In this document: piece by piece, positions 10,301 through 25,700 of the stretch | Layout: each line of letters opens with the position of its first letter | Position numbering within the stretch: position 1 is the first letter of the stretch | Origin: Monosporascus cannonballus | Lineage: Eukaryota; Ascomycota; Sordariomycetes; Xylariales | Assembly (NCBI GenBank): GCA_004154925.1 | Contig: QJNS01000200.1 | Location: forward strand, 62,001-126,000 | Reading direction: 5' to 3' | Length of the DNA stretch: 64,000 nt | Notes under the pieces: generated by a model | What the model was told of the DNA's origin: nothing | Databases searched by the model: none | The model's input: the letters and a program-made list of their open reading frames with translations, nothing else | Position numbers and translations under genes: made by a program

Positions 10301-13300
10301 TAAAAACGCTTTTATTTAATATTTTTATTTTTTTAAACAAAAGAAAACTTGTAATAATTTAATAATAAAACATTTATACAATTATTTAGTAAATTATTTT
10401 AATTATAATATATTATAAAATTTTTAATATTATTTAGAACCCATGTATTATAATTAAACTTTAACATATTTTTAATTTTAATTTTAATCCCTTATATTTT
10501 TTAAACAAAATAAATTCGAATTTTTTTTAAGTTTGTCGTAATATATTTTTAAAATAAAGTATATATACGCATATATAAGATTTTTGAGATTAATATATAA
10601 ACTGTAATATAATCTTGGAAATCGTTATTCGCAATTAAACTTTTTATAAAAATAATATATAATTATAAAACATGATTACGCAGATGAATTAATTAATTAA
10701 TATTTTGAAAAAAATAAAAATTCAAAAAATATTAATAATAAAAATTAATAAAAATTTTTAATTTCGATAAAATAAAATTCCGTTTTATTTAAATATTGTA
10801 ATATATTATAGAGAAAACTTATAATTTTTGTAAAAGAATTTAGATTTTATTAGTTATCCGAAAAATTAATATACGAAATTGAAATAATGTATATTATTTT
10901 AGATAAATATAAATACGGTACAAAAACGTTTATTTTTAATGAATTGAAATTTTTCAATGGAATATTAATATATTTAAAAAAAATAATAATCGTATGAAAC
11001 CGAATAAAAAACGCAAGAATTTTAATCTAATAATAATTAGAATATTTTTATATAATGTTTTACGATTTTAATTATTAAAATTAAAATAATTTTCAAATAT
11101 AAGCGCAATTATATACCGTATTTTTTAAATAAATGTATATAATTTTTGCACGAAATATAATATGATATTAATAGATTTTAAAAAATTTTAAATCTAGGCG
11201 AAAATTATAATATATTAAAAATATAATTTCATTCATAGAAGAAATTAAAATAAACGAATAAATTGATGTATAATAACATGATTTTAATGAAAATAAAACA
11301 CATTTTATAAATAAATATAATAAAGCGATACTATATTTTAATATAACAATTTTAATACTTAAAATTAAGCTCGTATTATAAGGTTTCGATACAATACCGT
11401 TATAAGGAATATTATTAATCTTTTTGTCCGTTATTATAATTATATTTTTAAAAAGAAATTAAAACAATTTATATTCAAACTTAATTAATATTATAAAGTA
11501 AAATAAGTTTATAAAATATTATAATAATATTTAATATAGGTTTAGAGTTTTTTTTAAATTTATAATTAATATTATATAAATTTTATATTTAGCTTTTATT
11601 TATGTTTTTTATAGGCGTATTACTTGAATTCTTTTTATATTTTTGAAATTAAAATATATATTATATAATAAATAGTATTTAATTTCATTTAATAGAATTT
11701 ATAAAAGTCAATTAATTAATAATAATATTTACAATATTCATTTGAAGCTTTTTAAAAAAAAATATATATATAAATATCAAAAATGTAATTTTTTATTTTT
11801 CGTAATACTTTTATTTTTATTTATAAAAACTAAATAACAATCAATTATATTTACAAAATATCAATTAATTAAGCTCAAATAACTTATTTATATAATAAAA
11901 ACTATAATTCCTTTGCTTTTATTTTGTTTATATATATATAAGTCTAATAAGATAGTTACGATATAAAATATAAATAATTTTAAAAACTAATTATACATTT
12001 TTAACTAATATGATATAATTATATTAAATATTACCGAAAATTATCTTTTAATCTTTATATTTTTTATGTACATAATATTCGTGTATTTATATTATTTTTA
12101 TAAATATTAAGTATTTGATATATTTAAAACCTCTTAGAATATATAAGCCGAAAACATTTTTTCCAAAAGTTAAAAATGCTAAGTTAATAAAATATATATC
12201 TTTGTATTTAAACATTATCCAAATTGAATTTATTATATATAAATAATTTCTAAATATTTTACTTATAGCGGATATATGAAAAAAACTATGATATTTCAAT
12301 TAAAACGCATTAATAAATAAAGACTTTTTGAAGAATGTTTTATTATTACTTATTTATTATATGAAATAATTTATCAAATAATTAATACATAGTTTATTTT
12401 ATAATTCGAAAATATAATTTATTTATATTATTTATTAATTAGCATGATTTTAAGTAAAGCCTATCTAATAAAGCTTTTTTATTAGGTAATAATAAAGTGA
12501 GAAATATGTCTAATATGTCTGCTATTGTATAAAGAAATAGTTTTCTAAGTTTATTAAAAGTAATAATTAATTATTAATTATTATTGTAGTTATACCAAAC
12601 TTTAAGTTTATATATATTGTTCGTATAATATACGATATAACGAGATTAATCTTTTAAACGATGAATATTAATATTATAATTTTTCTAGGCCGGTTAATTT
12701 ATTTGTGGCAAAGTTATATTTTATGTTAATTAATTATTATATTTAATAATATTAATATAAAGATTTATGAATTTAATTTTAAGATATTATTTAATATTTA
12801 CAAATCTTGAAAAAATGAGAGTATTTAATTAAATAAACAGACGGTTAACTTTATAATTTATTAACTAATGTTCAAATTAAAAAATAATATATACAATGCT
12901 AAGATTAATTGTTTTCGAAATTGATTTTTAATAAAGTTTTATATATCTTTTAAATGCAAATTTTATATCTATTATATTTTTTTCCAAAACAAATATTACG
13001 TTATTTAGAAATTTTTAAGAAAACCTTTAAAGGAAAATATTTTTTATTTCAAAAATCTTAATTTATTAAAAAAGTACTTGTTTCGAATTAAAATTATTAG
13101 ACATCTGAAAGTATTTTAGCCATAAATTATAAGATTATAAAAATTAAATTTAATAATTTAAAAAAGAAATAATATAGAGGAAGGTATTTAATGAAACATA
13201 ACAAAAATTAAAAAGTTTTATAAATAATTTTAATATAATTATTTAAAAAATTGAATGTCCAATTTATTTAAAACAATTTGATTTCGAATAGTAGTGATCT

Positions 13301-15353
13301 TTTTATACGAAAAAGAATTATAATTATATAATTTAATTTATTAGTAATTTAATTTATAAATATAAAGACGATGGTTTAATATTACTTTCGTTATTATTAA
13401 ATAAGTAAAATGAAATTTATTAAATAAAAGTTAATTATTAATATAGTATTTTATTTTTTCTTTATTTTATACGTTTTTATAAATAATATAATATTTGTTT
13501 TATAATTTTAAAAGTAATATATCTTTAATATTTCTATAATTTAAATAAAATAATATTAAAGTTGTTTTATATATTAACGTAATCATACTATTTTGGAATA
13601 TAATATATGATATAGTTATTCACGAAATTCACATCAGTAATTAAATTTATAATTTTCGTAATTTTAATCAATTACATTTTATTTAAACATTTTATTTTTT
13701 AAAAGAACTATTATCAATATATTATACGATTTATAATTAAATATAATATATATCTTCTGCTTAATACGTATACCAGGTTTACTATTAATTTATAAATTAT
13801 TTTTAAGATATTTTAAAAAAAAACTTTTATTTTAATTGTTTCATATATTATTATACTTTATGTATTTATATTCCTTTTTACGCTTTTAGGTTCTAAAATT
13901 GTAGTTATTTTGAATATAATATTGAAGTATAATTTCATTTTAGAACAGTTTTTTATAAATTATATAATAATATCAAATACTTATAGCTTACATATAAATA
14001 CTTTTTGCCGTATTTCTATACATAAGTTATATATGTATTATTGGTATAACCTTATAAAGTTTAGTATTTATAAAATAATTATAAAATATATATATCGTAA
14101 TTAAATAACCGGATTATAAAGTTGTTTATATTATTTATATAATAATTAATTTTCGTAATTTCTTTATTAAATTATCAAATCCGCAATTAATTTCATAATT
14201 CAGTAATTTATAACGTCGATATAGTCTGTTATAACTTAAACTGTATTCTGCCGGTTATTATTCCGTAAAATATGTCGAATTATATGATTAAAATTTGATA
14301 TTTTTGCGAATACCGTACTTTTCTACTAGAAATAAATTATATTTATAATATAAACTTTTAATAATTATAAAGTTTTGTTACTTAATATACAGTCGTTTTA
14401 ATATTAAAATATAACCTTCTTTTAAAATATATATCGATATATTAATATATGTTATAAGATATATTTAATATTTTAAACAGATTACATATAATATATTTTC
14501 CATAAAAAATATTTCATATTGTAACAGAATTAAATATTATTTAATTAATACGAAAATATTTTGAACAGCACTACGCGGTCGGTTTCGCCTTATCGTAAAT
14601 TACTTTAAAATCTATTTCGATTATTTTTAACTCGAGATTTTATTACGTATCTTTAAATTAGTTTTTTAAAAGCAAATCACTTTTATTATAATATTTATTC
14701 TAGTTATTTTTTGTTCCGAAATTTGATTAACCGTTTTCAATATTATTGTTTAAAAGTAACTTATTCTTTGAGAGTATTAATAACGAATTTAATTTTCACA
14801 ATGGGAAAAATAGAATGTTGGAATTTATTCGAAGTATATTATTGAGAAATATAAGAAAAATTGTTTTAATAATATTTTCCAATTTTTTCTTACTGTTTAT
14901 AATACTATAAATTATATATTTTAAAATTGGAAATGAGTTAATTAATAAGTATTATGCCGTAAATAAAAGGATATTATATTTTAAAATATTATAAATACTT
15001 AAAAATCGAACAAACTATATTTAAATACTTAATATATATTACATATTAAATAATTATAATAATTACATTTAGTCTAAATTTAATTGAAATAAGTTTATTG
15101 ATTACATTACAAAACTTTATAATAAAATATGAATTTCGTAAGATCTTTTTAATAATTATTAAAATGTATTAAATTATTACTATTTTTATTATAAAAAGTA
15201 ATACCAATTTATTTAATATATATTTAATAACTTATATAAGCTTAATTACTTATATATTTATAACTATATAATTATAAATTTATATATTACATATTTATAT
15301 ATACTTTATGTTAATAATCATAGTAGATTCGATAATTATTTAATATAAGAATT
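10301..15353. repeat. RIPed AT-rich block, elements not resolved
   Basis: Five kilobases of almost pure A/T with TA-rich runs and stop codons in all frames, ending at the gypsy LTR. The composition is what RIP leaves of repeated DNA. I could not assign any part to a family or find LTR ends. No gene is supported. Confidence 0.6.
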
Positions 15354-15560
15354 TGTAATATAATAAATAGCTATAAGCTTAGATAAGGTGATCTCCAACT
15401 AGTTGCAAAGCGTATTTTAACAAATAAATGTATTAAGTTATTTCCATCTAGCATTTCTTATTAACTGCTAGATAATGGATTTATATTAATAAGTAAGTCG
15501 ATAGCTGATCTGTAGCTGGTCGGTTACCAGCTTTATTTTTATAAAAGCTATATTCTTATA
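15354..15560 (-). repeat. Gypsy 3' LTR
   Basis: A 207 bp repeat starting TGTAATATAATAAATAGC and ending GCTATATTCTTATA on the plus strand. It is the reverse complement, with RIP changes, of the solo LTRs at 26786 and 42312, and is collinear with 22584-22792. Confidence 0.75.
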
Positions 15561-15562
15561 AT

Positions 15563-15576
15563 TATTCCCCCATTTT
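15563..15576 (-). other. Polypurine tract of the gypsy element
   Basis: Minus strand AAAATGGGGGAATA lies immediately inside the left LTR, the place where plus-strand DNA synthesis is primed in LTR retrotransposons. It fixes the transcription direction. Confidence 0.65.
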
Positions 15577-18173
15577 AAACTGTTAAACTTTAACAATATC
15601 ATTATTATTAATTTAATATAACGCGTTTTTCAAGTCTGATTATATATACTTGCCGATAATTCTTCGTTATAAATGCGTAAATTATATTATATTATATATA
15701 GTTATTGTAATAATTAATATATGCCATATTACGTAATTAATTATGTTCCGCCTCGTTTTCTATTATCATCCGTTTTTAACCTTATTTTGTTTGCTTTTTT
15801 TCTTCGCGGCTATATTTTTCTTTTTTTTGTATATGCGTTTCGTTCGGTTTCTCGTTTTTTAATTTTATTTCGCCTTCTTCGTTTATTTTGCATACAATCT
15901 CTGTTTTTTCTCCGTTTGCCATATTCTTTTCGTAACAATTTTTAAAAGAAATAATACTTTAATACTGATAATAACTGGAATTTTTTTAATATTTCCTTTT
16001 CGATACCGATAATGAAATAAATATTAATCGTATTACGAGCGATAATAAGCCGTATTATATTTACGTAATATATCGTTATTTCGATTACCGTACGATATAT
16101 ATTTAAATTTTAGACGCTTTAAATTTCGTTGTAAGTAGTTATTATTATGAAACGTTTCGTATAATAAATAATTATTTTTAATATTATTAATACTATCGTT
16201 TAATTTTCGTTTAAATTTCGATCGTCCTTAAAAGTACTGCTTAAACGGTTTTTTAATTCGATACCGGTAATTAGGAGTTAATCGACGAATTCGAAAAAGT
16301 TCGTATTACGAATATCTAGTACGAACGGTTTTATATAATTGCGATCGGTCGTCGATTCGACGTCTTTTACGAAATGGAACTTATTCTTAACGCGGTTATT
16401 ATTAAGAAATATTATTTCCTTAATATATCGGAATTTAATTTCCGATTATCCGTTATAATTATAGAAATCCAGTTTTAAAGCTATTGTATAAATTTACAAA
16501 TTTAAGTTTTTATTATAAATATTACGATTTTTTTCTATTATTCCGCAATTAATTTCCATTTAAAGCGTAATATTAAAATGCTTCTATAAATAAGGTAACT
16601 TTCGAAAATTATTATGCCATTCCTCTTTTTGTTTATAAATACTTTCTGCTCACTTTTCGACGTTTCGACGAAACTCTAATCCTTATTAATAATTATAATT
16701 AAAAAACGGCTTTATCTGGCAAAATTATTACAAAATTTATATACGTTAAATATTTTAAGAACGGCGCCCTATTTCTAACTAGTAACAAATTATAATCCGG
16801 TTATCTGGGCTTTATTTTTTATAAAAAATAAGACGTTTTTAAATTTTTTTTCAGGTTTTACGGCCAACAAATTTGATAAACGTATCCGCTTTTTGCCGTC
16901 ATATATTTTTCGATCGCTTTCCGATATTCTTATATTAATTTTTCTTAATACGCTTATTAAAGACTAATTAATATAAAGCTTAATAATTAAACGTAAAATT
17001 TTATTTTCAAAATAAAAGTTTGATTTTTTGGCATTATTTCTTAGTTTTCGACCGGTATACGACAAAATAACTATTTATCAAAAGTTCAAAAATAGTTATA
17101 TAACTAAGTAACATTTCGATATTAATATTTTAAATCTGGTTGAAATTATTTTTTATAATTCTGTAATTATTAGACCACTAATTTTTGATCGAATTATTAT
17201 TGCATTACGGCTTTTAGGTCGTCCTATTTCCTATATACGTATGTAACTTTCTTCTTATAACGTTATAATATCTTAAACGCGTATTCGAAATACTTTCGGA
17301 GCTTTTATATATTATACTAAGCGGGTTAACCTTTTTATTTAATTAAATATTCACATTACTTTTAATTATTTCAGTAACGAACGATATTTTTTATTACTTA
17401 TTCTTTTTATTCCTTTGTTAGGTTCAGTAACGTTATTTGAATATTACTCGGTTTTCGATTATATGACGGTTTTAATAAAGACATTAAAAATATATTATAT
17501 ATTTATTTATATTTGATAAAAAAGATTACTCTATACGTTTAAAAACGTATTCGTTTCTTAATTATAATTCGGATATGAATAAATCTAAATTTTGGATTTT
17601 TAATATTAAAATTCTAATCGATAAACTTATTTATTACTTTAATTAAAAATTTATAAACATATAACGTTAATTATAATATTTCTTTTACGCTGCCGCTATC
17701 ATTTTCTAATATTTGTATATTATTCGATAAATAACCGTTATCTTTTCGATGTACTTCTAAATTTCTTATACCTATCCCTTAAGCCTTTATAAAAGGTATT
17801 TTATTATTTTTAATTAATATCTATATAAGGTTTCGAACGGAAAACTGTCGGTAAATACGTTTCGCATATTGTTAAATACAAATTTCGTATTTCGTAATAA
17901 CCTTATCCAATTATTGTAATACTTATTAACGTAATTATAGAAATAATATTTTAAAATCTAATAAGTACGTTAAGTTTATTTATCGGCTTACGGATAATAA
18001 ATAATTAATATTCGCCGTTTTATTTTTCGCGTTTTATAAAATTCCGCTCAGAATTAATTTGTTAATAATGTATTTTTATCGCTAATAATTTTAGCTAACG
18101 TATTAAATTTGTATTCGATTTCGTCGTAAAATAATCGAGAAAATTCGGTTATTGTTAAGGTTTTAACTGTAAA

Positions 18174-18224
18174 AATAAATAATTTAAATTTCGTAAAGCG
18201 GTCGACGATTACTAAAATTACGTT
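18174..18224 (-). pseudogene. Gypsy integrase core fragment
   Basis: Seventeen consecutive codons without a stop read NVILVIVDRFTKFKLFI, matching the catalytic-core strand of gypsy integrases (ILVVVDRFTK). It is the best-preserved coding stretch in the element; flanking codons contain stops. Confidence 0.8.
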
Positions 18225-19929
18225 ATATTTTAACCCGTTTAAATTTATACTTTTAAAAAACTTCGTAATAAAATTTAATAAGAATTTTTAAAAAGGTTAC
18301 TTATATAACAATAAGAGCTATAATTATCTATATGGTTTATGGCGTAACTTTATTATGTCCTAATAATTCGAATATTATTTGATATATTTTCGAATATTGT
18401 TCGCCATATTTTCCTAATAAAAGTTTTTGATTATTAATTCCAATATGTAGATATATCTTATATATCTTACTCTTAAATTATTATATTATCAGTTAATTAA
18501 TTATTTTAGTAAAACGCCTTACGATAGAATTACGAATTTATCCTAATAATATAAAACCTTATTTAGGTTTAAAAAATATCCTCCTTTTATTCCGGCTTAA
18601 CTTCCAGTAATCCGTATCAGCTTTATAATATTTAAATTCTTAAATTACAACTTTCGAACCTAATCAAGAAATTATCAAAAAGCTTTCGGTTATAATGCCG
18701 TTTAGTTCTTAGCTGACTTTTTCGCTAAAAACGTAAAATATATTTATTATATATAATAATTTTAATATTAATTTTGGTTTTTCCAAATTTCTTGGAATCT
18801 AATCGTAATATGTTGACAATTTGCAATTATCGTTATTTAACCACTAATCGTATTATTACTATATTTGGTATTAATATTACTATTTATAAACAATAAATTT
18901 AATAAGTATATAATGCTTTACTTTTTCCTTTTTTTAAAAGCTTTTTGTAATTATATAATAAAAATTCTCCTCTTTTTTTATGCGGATAATAATGATCTAA
19001 GCTTCCGACATCTAAAATCTATTTAGAAATATTGCAGCGAATAAATGTTTTATTATTTTAATACGCTTTTTTGCTTCCTTATAATACTTTAAATCGCAAT
19101 ATATATCTGTAACCGTCTTATGTATATATTCCGGCATATTATTCGTAAATTCGAATTTCTTAAATAACATACAAATCATGATTTTATACGCAATTTCTCC
19201 TAATATATAATCCGGACGTCTAAATAACCCATTTATCAGATTAACGATATCCGGTCGGTATTAAATTTCAAAATCAAATTCCGCAAAATAATAAATTTAT
19301 CGGATTAACCTTTTCTATGATTACACGCCAGCGCCTTTATTATATCCTTTAGCGATATATATTCGATAAATACTAAAAAAAAACATTTTTCCGTACCCTT
19401 AAAATATTCTCGCCAATATTTTAAGCTTTTTATATTCGCTAATAAGTTTTATTGCCCTATAAGTTGCCGTTTTTCGGTTAAATTTAATTTTCACAATAAA
19501 TATATAATTAACCGCCAATATTTTCCGTATTTTTATAAAAATACCTTTAAGATAACTTTTACTGAAACGTTTATTTTAACTCGGTTATTTTTGGCGTTAT
19601 CTTAATATCGGAAAATAGTTGTCTACTAAAATCTTTTCAAGCTTTAAAACGCCTTTTTAATTTTTTCGGGTTATTAAAATTTTGTTATTTTACTTTTGCT
19701 CTACGTCTCGTTTAAGAACTTAATAATATATTTAATAATACGCAAATAATAAGCGATATACGCTTAATAAAAATTTGTAAGTTTCAAAAATAGTTCAATA
19801 TTATAAATTAATTTTAACTTTGGCTATATTTTGATAATATTAACCCGTCCGCGATTTATCTCCAAATCGTCGATATTAATTATAAATTTTAATAACTTTA
19901 TTTTTTTGAAACAAATTCGTATTTAAGTG

Positions 19930-20040
19930 TTTTAACAAATAATTAATATTATGACAGCCGTTTATAAACTAACTGAAGATATTTCGTATACTTTTTTTCG
20001 TTATCTGATTAAATAATTATATTATTTAGATATATTTTAC
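19930..20040 (-). pseudogene. Gypsy reverse transcriptase catalytic region
   Basis: The minus strand reads NIII*SDNEKKYTKYLQ followed by YKRL and LFVKTLKYEF. This corresponds to the YLDDIIIYS box and the following HxxHLQxVYxRLxxxxLFxKxxKCEF stretch of Ty3/gypsy RT. Differences are those expected from C-to-T and G-to-A changes. Confidence 0.8.
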
Positions 20041-22583
20041 ATATAGTAAATTAATTTAGTTAATATTTTATACATATAGCTCTAAAACGTAACTGGCGTA
20101 TTAATACAGCCAAATAACATAACCGCATATTTAAATTATTTGTATAACATTTGAAATACAATTTTTTATTAATCGCCCTTTTGAATTCTAATACAATAAT
20201 AAATATGCTTAAAATTAATTTTTAAAATACGGTAATTAATTCTAAGCCATTTATTATTTTTAAAATTAAAGATAAAAAGTATCAGTTTTTTATCGTTACT
20301 TAATTCAACCTCTTATAATCGACGTATAATCGAAAATTACCGTTTTTAAGCATAAATAATATTAGTACCTTTACGTTCGTTTTTAAATAACGTATCCGTC
20401 TTACTTTCAGGTTTTTTCGGATATATTTTTTGAATATCTTTTACTAGTTTTTCGAAATATATTAAATTAAGCTAAATAGGGGTATGCTTTCTGGAATTAG
20501 ATTTATTGTATATTTTGCTTTTAGCAGCTAAAGGAATCTTTTCGCTGCCTTTTCGAAGTATATTTGTTGGAAGTTTTTCAGGTATGTAAAAAAGTTAACT
20601 ATTTCTCATTCGTATTGCTCACCATATTCTGGAATATTTAGCTTATTGACTAAGTCTATTATATTAACAATATAAACTTGCTTACCGGAAAGCGTTAAAC
20701 CTGCTATTTCCAGCCCGTTAACTATTTGCAGTGGTCCAAATAACCATTAATATATAGCTTTATTTAATAAAACGCCTAACTTACTTATTTCTAGTCTGAA
20801 AAATAGAAAATCGGACGCTTTCCGATTACGGCGTAATGTAAAATAAATTTGTTTAAACTTTCGTTCGTTTCCGTGATTATTTATTATGTTAATAGGAATT
20901 TCGTAAGCCTTATAATATTTAATATACGCGCTATTAACGTCGATAAGGCCCGGAATATTTACGGAAATTAATTACAAATTAAGTTTTTTCGCTAACCTTT
21001 TATTTATAGTATTTATTTATGTTTCGATATCCATATTTATTTATATCGCCATATCCCCCATACTTCTCTTAATAAATATTTCTTTTTTAAAGAGCAGTTT
21101 TATTCCGATCGTTCTGCAATTATTAGCCGAAATAGACTGAATATATACGCCTATTTCGGCTCCTTTTTTAGGTTTACGTTTAGGGGTTAATTTAATTCAT
21201 CGCTATATATTGTGACATTTCGTACAGTTTTCGAAAGTCGGTTTTTGTATAGTCGAAATAACAAGGTTTTAGTATTTTTTTTTTTAAAATTTACAATTTA
21301 CATTTTTATAACTTAGCTTTCCAGAATTATAACACTTAAATAAGCTCTTTTAAAAGTTAAGGGTATTAAATCGTACGAATTTATTCCGATCGGAATTAAA
21401 CCGGCAATTGTTTACCTTTCGAATATAAACACGCCCGTAATTCTTATTGCTTTTACGCGGCGACTTTAATTTACTCTGAAGATCTTTTTTTCTCGAAGAC
21501 GGTAAAATAAAATTATTTATCCTTATTAATACCCTTAACGAAAAATAATCGGTTTTCTTTCGCGTTTTTTCAGATATTCTAATAACGTTTTACCTTATTT
21601 GCTACGTTATTAATTCGTTTCAGCTTAACGTTTTATCGAAACAAAATATCTCGTAACCTTAATATTAATTTATAAAAATTATGAAAATTAAAACGCTTAT
21701 TATCCCGATTATTTTCCAGGCTAAAAACGTTTATAAGCTTTATTTTATAAACTAGGAACTTTTATTTAGCGTAAAAATTTAACGGCAATTAATCGGATTA
21801 CTATCGCAATTTTATAAATTCTTTTCTTATATTTCTCATCGAGAAAAATAGGATTTATATACCCGTTCTTAATAAAAATCTATAAACTTTCTACTTTCAA
21901 TTTTTTCGTAATTAAAATAATTAAGCCTAATGCAATATAATCGCCAAAGGTTCTTAATAAAGACATCTATATAACTTATAGCCTATTAAATATAAGTAAA
22001 GATATTTTGCCTTAGCCTTTCGGTGTAAACTTTCGTAATAGCTTTTATCTAATCTTTTTTCTTTCTAATTGACGTACGTTTAGAAAACTTCGAGCAATTA
22101 TAACGCGGTACTTATTTATTACCTTTAGGCTATTGTAACGATATTGCAATTAACTTATAAAGCTTTATTTTTTAACTTATACTATTATTTATTATTCGGC
22201 TAGCTATTGGAATAATTCGGAATGTTATTCGTTTTATTAACGGATAATTTCCAAAATCTGGTTATTATTAAGAGGCTTAACTTTTTCTTTAAATTCCGAG
22301 ACGCAGTCGTTATATTACGTCCGTTTTCGGACCGTTTAATTAACGGTTATCGAAACGCATCTTTATTATATATATAAAATAATTCGGGATCTCGGAAATT
22401 ATATTCTTCTATTTGTTAAAGCTTTGTTATAAACTTTTTTGCCTATTCCTGTATCGTAATCAACCGCTTATTAGTTAAGTTCCGATTAGCGGTCTTTTCG
22501 ACTAATAACCTAAGTTCGTTTTATAATCGACGGACTTTACTTTTAATAACTATTACGTTATCTTTTATAATAAAAATAAAAAT

Positions 22584-22792
22584 AGTATAAAATAATAAAC
22601 AGCTATAGATTTAGACAAGATAATTTCCGACCCATTGCAAAACGTATTCCAAAAAATAAATATATTAAGTTACTTCTATCTAGCGTTTCCCATTGATTGC
22701 CAGATAGTGAATTTATATTAATAAGTAGATCGGTAACTTATCGGTAACTGGTCGGCTATCAGCCTTATCCTTATAAGGGCTGTATTCTCATC
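22584..22792 (-). repeat. Gypsy 5' LTR
   Basis: Collinear with 15354-15560 over its whole length (shared CAGCTATAG, TATATTAAGTTACTTC, GATCGGTAAC and GGTCGGCTATCAGC motifs). It is less damaged than the left copy. The exact ends are uncertain by a few bases. Confidence 0.7.
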
Positions 22793-25700
22793 GAATCTTA
22801 CTTTATTTATTTACATTATATATTATATATTTTTATTTTTTATTTTCATTAAACTGAAATTATTTCCACTTTTTTTTACTTTTTTTGTAAATATTTGAAT
22901 TATGATTATTGATTTATATACAGCTAATATTATATAAATATTTTAATAATACTATTCTAGTTTATTAAAATAAAATAAAATAGTGGTATTTAAAGTATAT
23001 ATATAATTATAATTATATTAAGTTAACTTTCGATACGACTTAAATTAATTACAGTGTTATTTTCTGTATGTTACTTTTTAATATATATATTATTTTCAAA
23101 AGATTTGGCTTAATTTATAAAATATCTATTAAATTAAATAATTATTCAATATTATCATCATACTATAAAGGTTTTACAAAACTTAATTTATTTACCGTTG
23201 TATATATATTAATATATATTTTATTTCGCATAATACTTAAATTATATTTCAATAAATATTTGAAAATTCTATAAATATAAATATATATATATATATCATT
23301 TGAAAATATCGCGGTTATTAAATCAGGAAAGGTATTTAATAATATACAATGTTAAGCGTTTCAAATAATATTGAAATATAATAAAAAAGTTTTTAAGGCC
23401 GAAAATACGAATTATTAAATAATAAGTTTTTAAATCCGCGAAATATATGTTTTTAATATTATAAATTTCATCTGTACATATTTTTAAAAAATTCGTATAT
23501 TTCGAACCGTTAACCGTTTTCAACATTTGGTAATTATGAATAATTTGAATAATATTAATAATATTAAAGACGTAATGATTTTATAATTTGTATTGAGAAT
23601 AGAGAAATATAAAACATTTTATAATATATATTATATATATATTGTTTTTATAGTATTAAACCAAAAAATGTTTAAACACGAATAATTAATAGTTATTTAA
23701 AAGCTTTCGTATTTAAATTAAAATTTTAAATATAACGATATAATTGATATTAATATCGAAGATTCAGTGGTTATTCAGAATATTCGCTTATTATTATATA
23801 TTTATAAAACTTTAAAATAAAGGGACTTTTCAAATTAGCTGAAACCTTAATTATACTAATAAATAGAAAAAGCGGTAAAAGAGAAAAGGTTAAATCAGCC
23901 CGTTAATCTTTGTTAAAGAAAATAAAAAGTTTTAATTCTAAAACACTATTTTAAAATTTTAATACAATAATAATAAAGCATATAAATAGCTTGAAAAAAA
24001 TATATATTAAACTATGTATTGATGAATATTAATTTTTACGATAAAAAGTAAGGTTATAAAACATGTTTTTTAAAGATTTATAATAAATCCGATATATTAA
24101 ATATTTAAATTAATATTAAAAAAAGAGATATTTTAATAATTCTATTAATATTAAAAAGGCTTTTTTAACTATAGAGAAAAATATTTATATTATTTTTTAA
24201 ATTATATAATTACTTGCATGCCTTAAGTTTTAATCCCAATGAAGATTCTTTAACCATTCGAAAAAACAAAAATATTTTAACAATTAATATAGCAATTTTA
24301 AAAAAGAAAATCTCAAAATAAAATATAAAAAACTTTAATTCGGCGTTCTAAATTAAAGGCTATAAGATAAAAGGTTAATTGATTAAAAGTTCCGATAAAT
24401 TGTAAGTGAAATTAGATAATATAAGATTTGATTAGTTTTTTTAAATTAAACATTTAATTATATATTTATTATAGTACATGGTTAATTCGAATTGAAACGA
24501 ATGAATATTTCGCGTAAATGTTAATAAATGAAAATTTAAATAAGGTAACGAACTTGATGAATAAATAATGTATTAATGGCTTTAATTAATATTATATATA
24601 TTCTTATAATTAATATATTTTGTAATTATAATATCGTGTTAAAGTCGAGCTTCTTCTTTCTTATTAACATTGATTAAAACCAGTAAAACTTTAATTTCTA
24701 TTTGATGTTACAATATCGTAATTATGTTTTAATTTGTTATTAATATTACTATTTAACCAATCTCGTTTCTTTTTAATATGCGATTTTTGATTTTAAAAAG
24801 ACGTATTATTTCGATATTTGATAAAATATTTATAGCGTTAGATTACGAATTATAAAGATTTAGAAATACGAGCAATTCCGATAATAATATAAAAACAAAC
24901 GAATTATGCGAATATAGATACGATAATGCAGGCTGCATTAAAAAATTAAAAAAAAATCAAAAAAAGTTAAATTTTACATTAATGTTATATTTAAAAAAGT
25001 AAATTGAATTTTTAATTAAAACGATTTAATATATTACGAATTATACCTATAAATAAAAATATGATTATAATCGAAATATAACTTTATATCTTAGAAGTCT
25101 ATAAGTTGTGTATTAATTTAATATTTAAATTATTAAAGTGATAATTAAATCGTTAATTCTCAATTTAAATTAAACGGTTATATAAAGTATATCTAAATTA
25201 ACACAGGATGTAAATTACAGCGGTTTTATAAATATTTTGCGATATTTATTATGATTATAATATAATATTAACTTATAACTTATATAGACGGGTGAATAAT
25301 ATAAAAAATATATACTTTTTTAGATATTTTAATATTATTAATTATTGAACCCCAAAATCATTTTAATTAATGCGAATATAATTTAAATTACATATAAGGT
25401 TTTGTTTTTGTATTATTTATTTAGAAGTATATTAAGTATAATCCGTTTAAATTTAATAAAAACAAATATTTATTTTGTTCTTTACTACTGAACTGAAGTA
25501 ATCACGTAAAAATAATTGATTTGCTCATTATATATATCAAGATTTTATTATTTTTCAAATTATCGTTTTTATCGAACCCGCTTTGGTGATTTTTATATAA
25601 ATAATTTCGAATTTATAAGTTCTAATATATGTAAAAAGTTAAATATATATATATATATATTAATAGAATTTAATCGAGATTAAGTTATTACGGTTTTTAT

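Larger units (their letters stand above)
15354..22792 (-). mobile_element. RIP-inactivated Ty3/gypsy LTR retrotransposon
   Basis: Two LTRs of about 207 bp in the same orientation bound a 7.4 kb unit. Flanking bases are GAATT (15349-15353) and GAATC (22793-22797), a 5 bp target duplication with one C-to-T change. Next to the left LTR the minus strand reads AAAATGGGGGAATA (15576-15563), a polypurine tract, so the element is transcribed leftwards. On the minus strand 20023-19991 translates to NIII*SDNEKK, a RIP-scarred form of the RT motif DDIIIYSDNEE. Further downstream, 18224-18174 gives NVILVIVDRFTKFKLFI, the integrase core. The order RT then IN is that of Ty3/gypsy. Stops throughout make it non-functional. 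The internal region is slightly less AT-rich than the surroundings. Confidence 0.85.

Noticed and set aside
12087..14104. Open frames inside the AT-rich block (also 23068-23526 and 41412-41603)
   Set aside because: They consist of AT-rich codons only, have no motifs and are expected by chance when GC-rich stop-free codons are lost.
15721..15945. Open frame of 74 codons inside the gypsy element, plus strand
   Set aside because: It is on the strand opposite to the element's pol and is a Phe/Leu/Arg-rich shadow of AGAAAA-type sequence.
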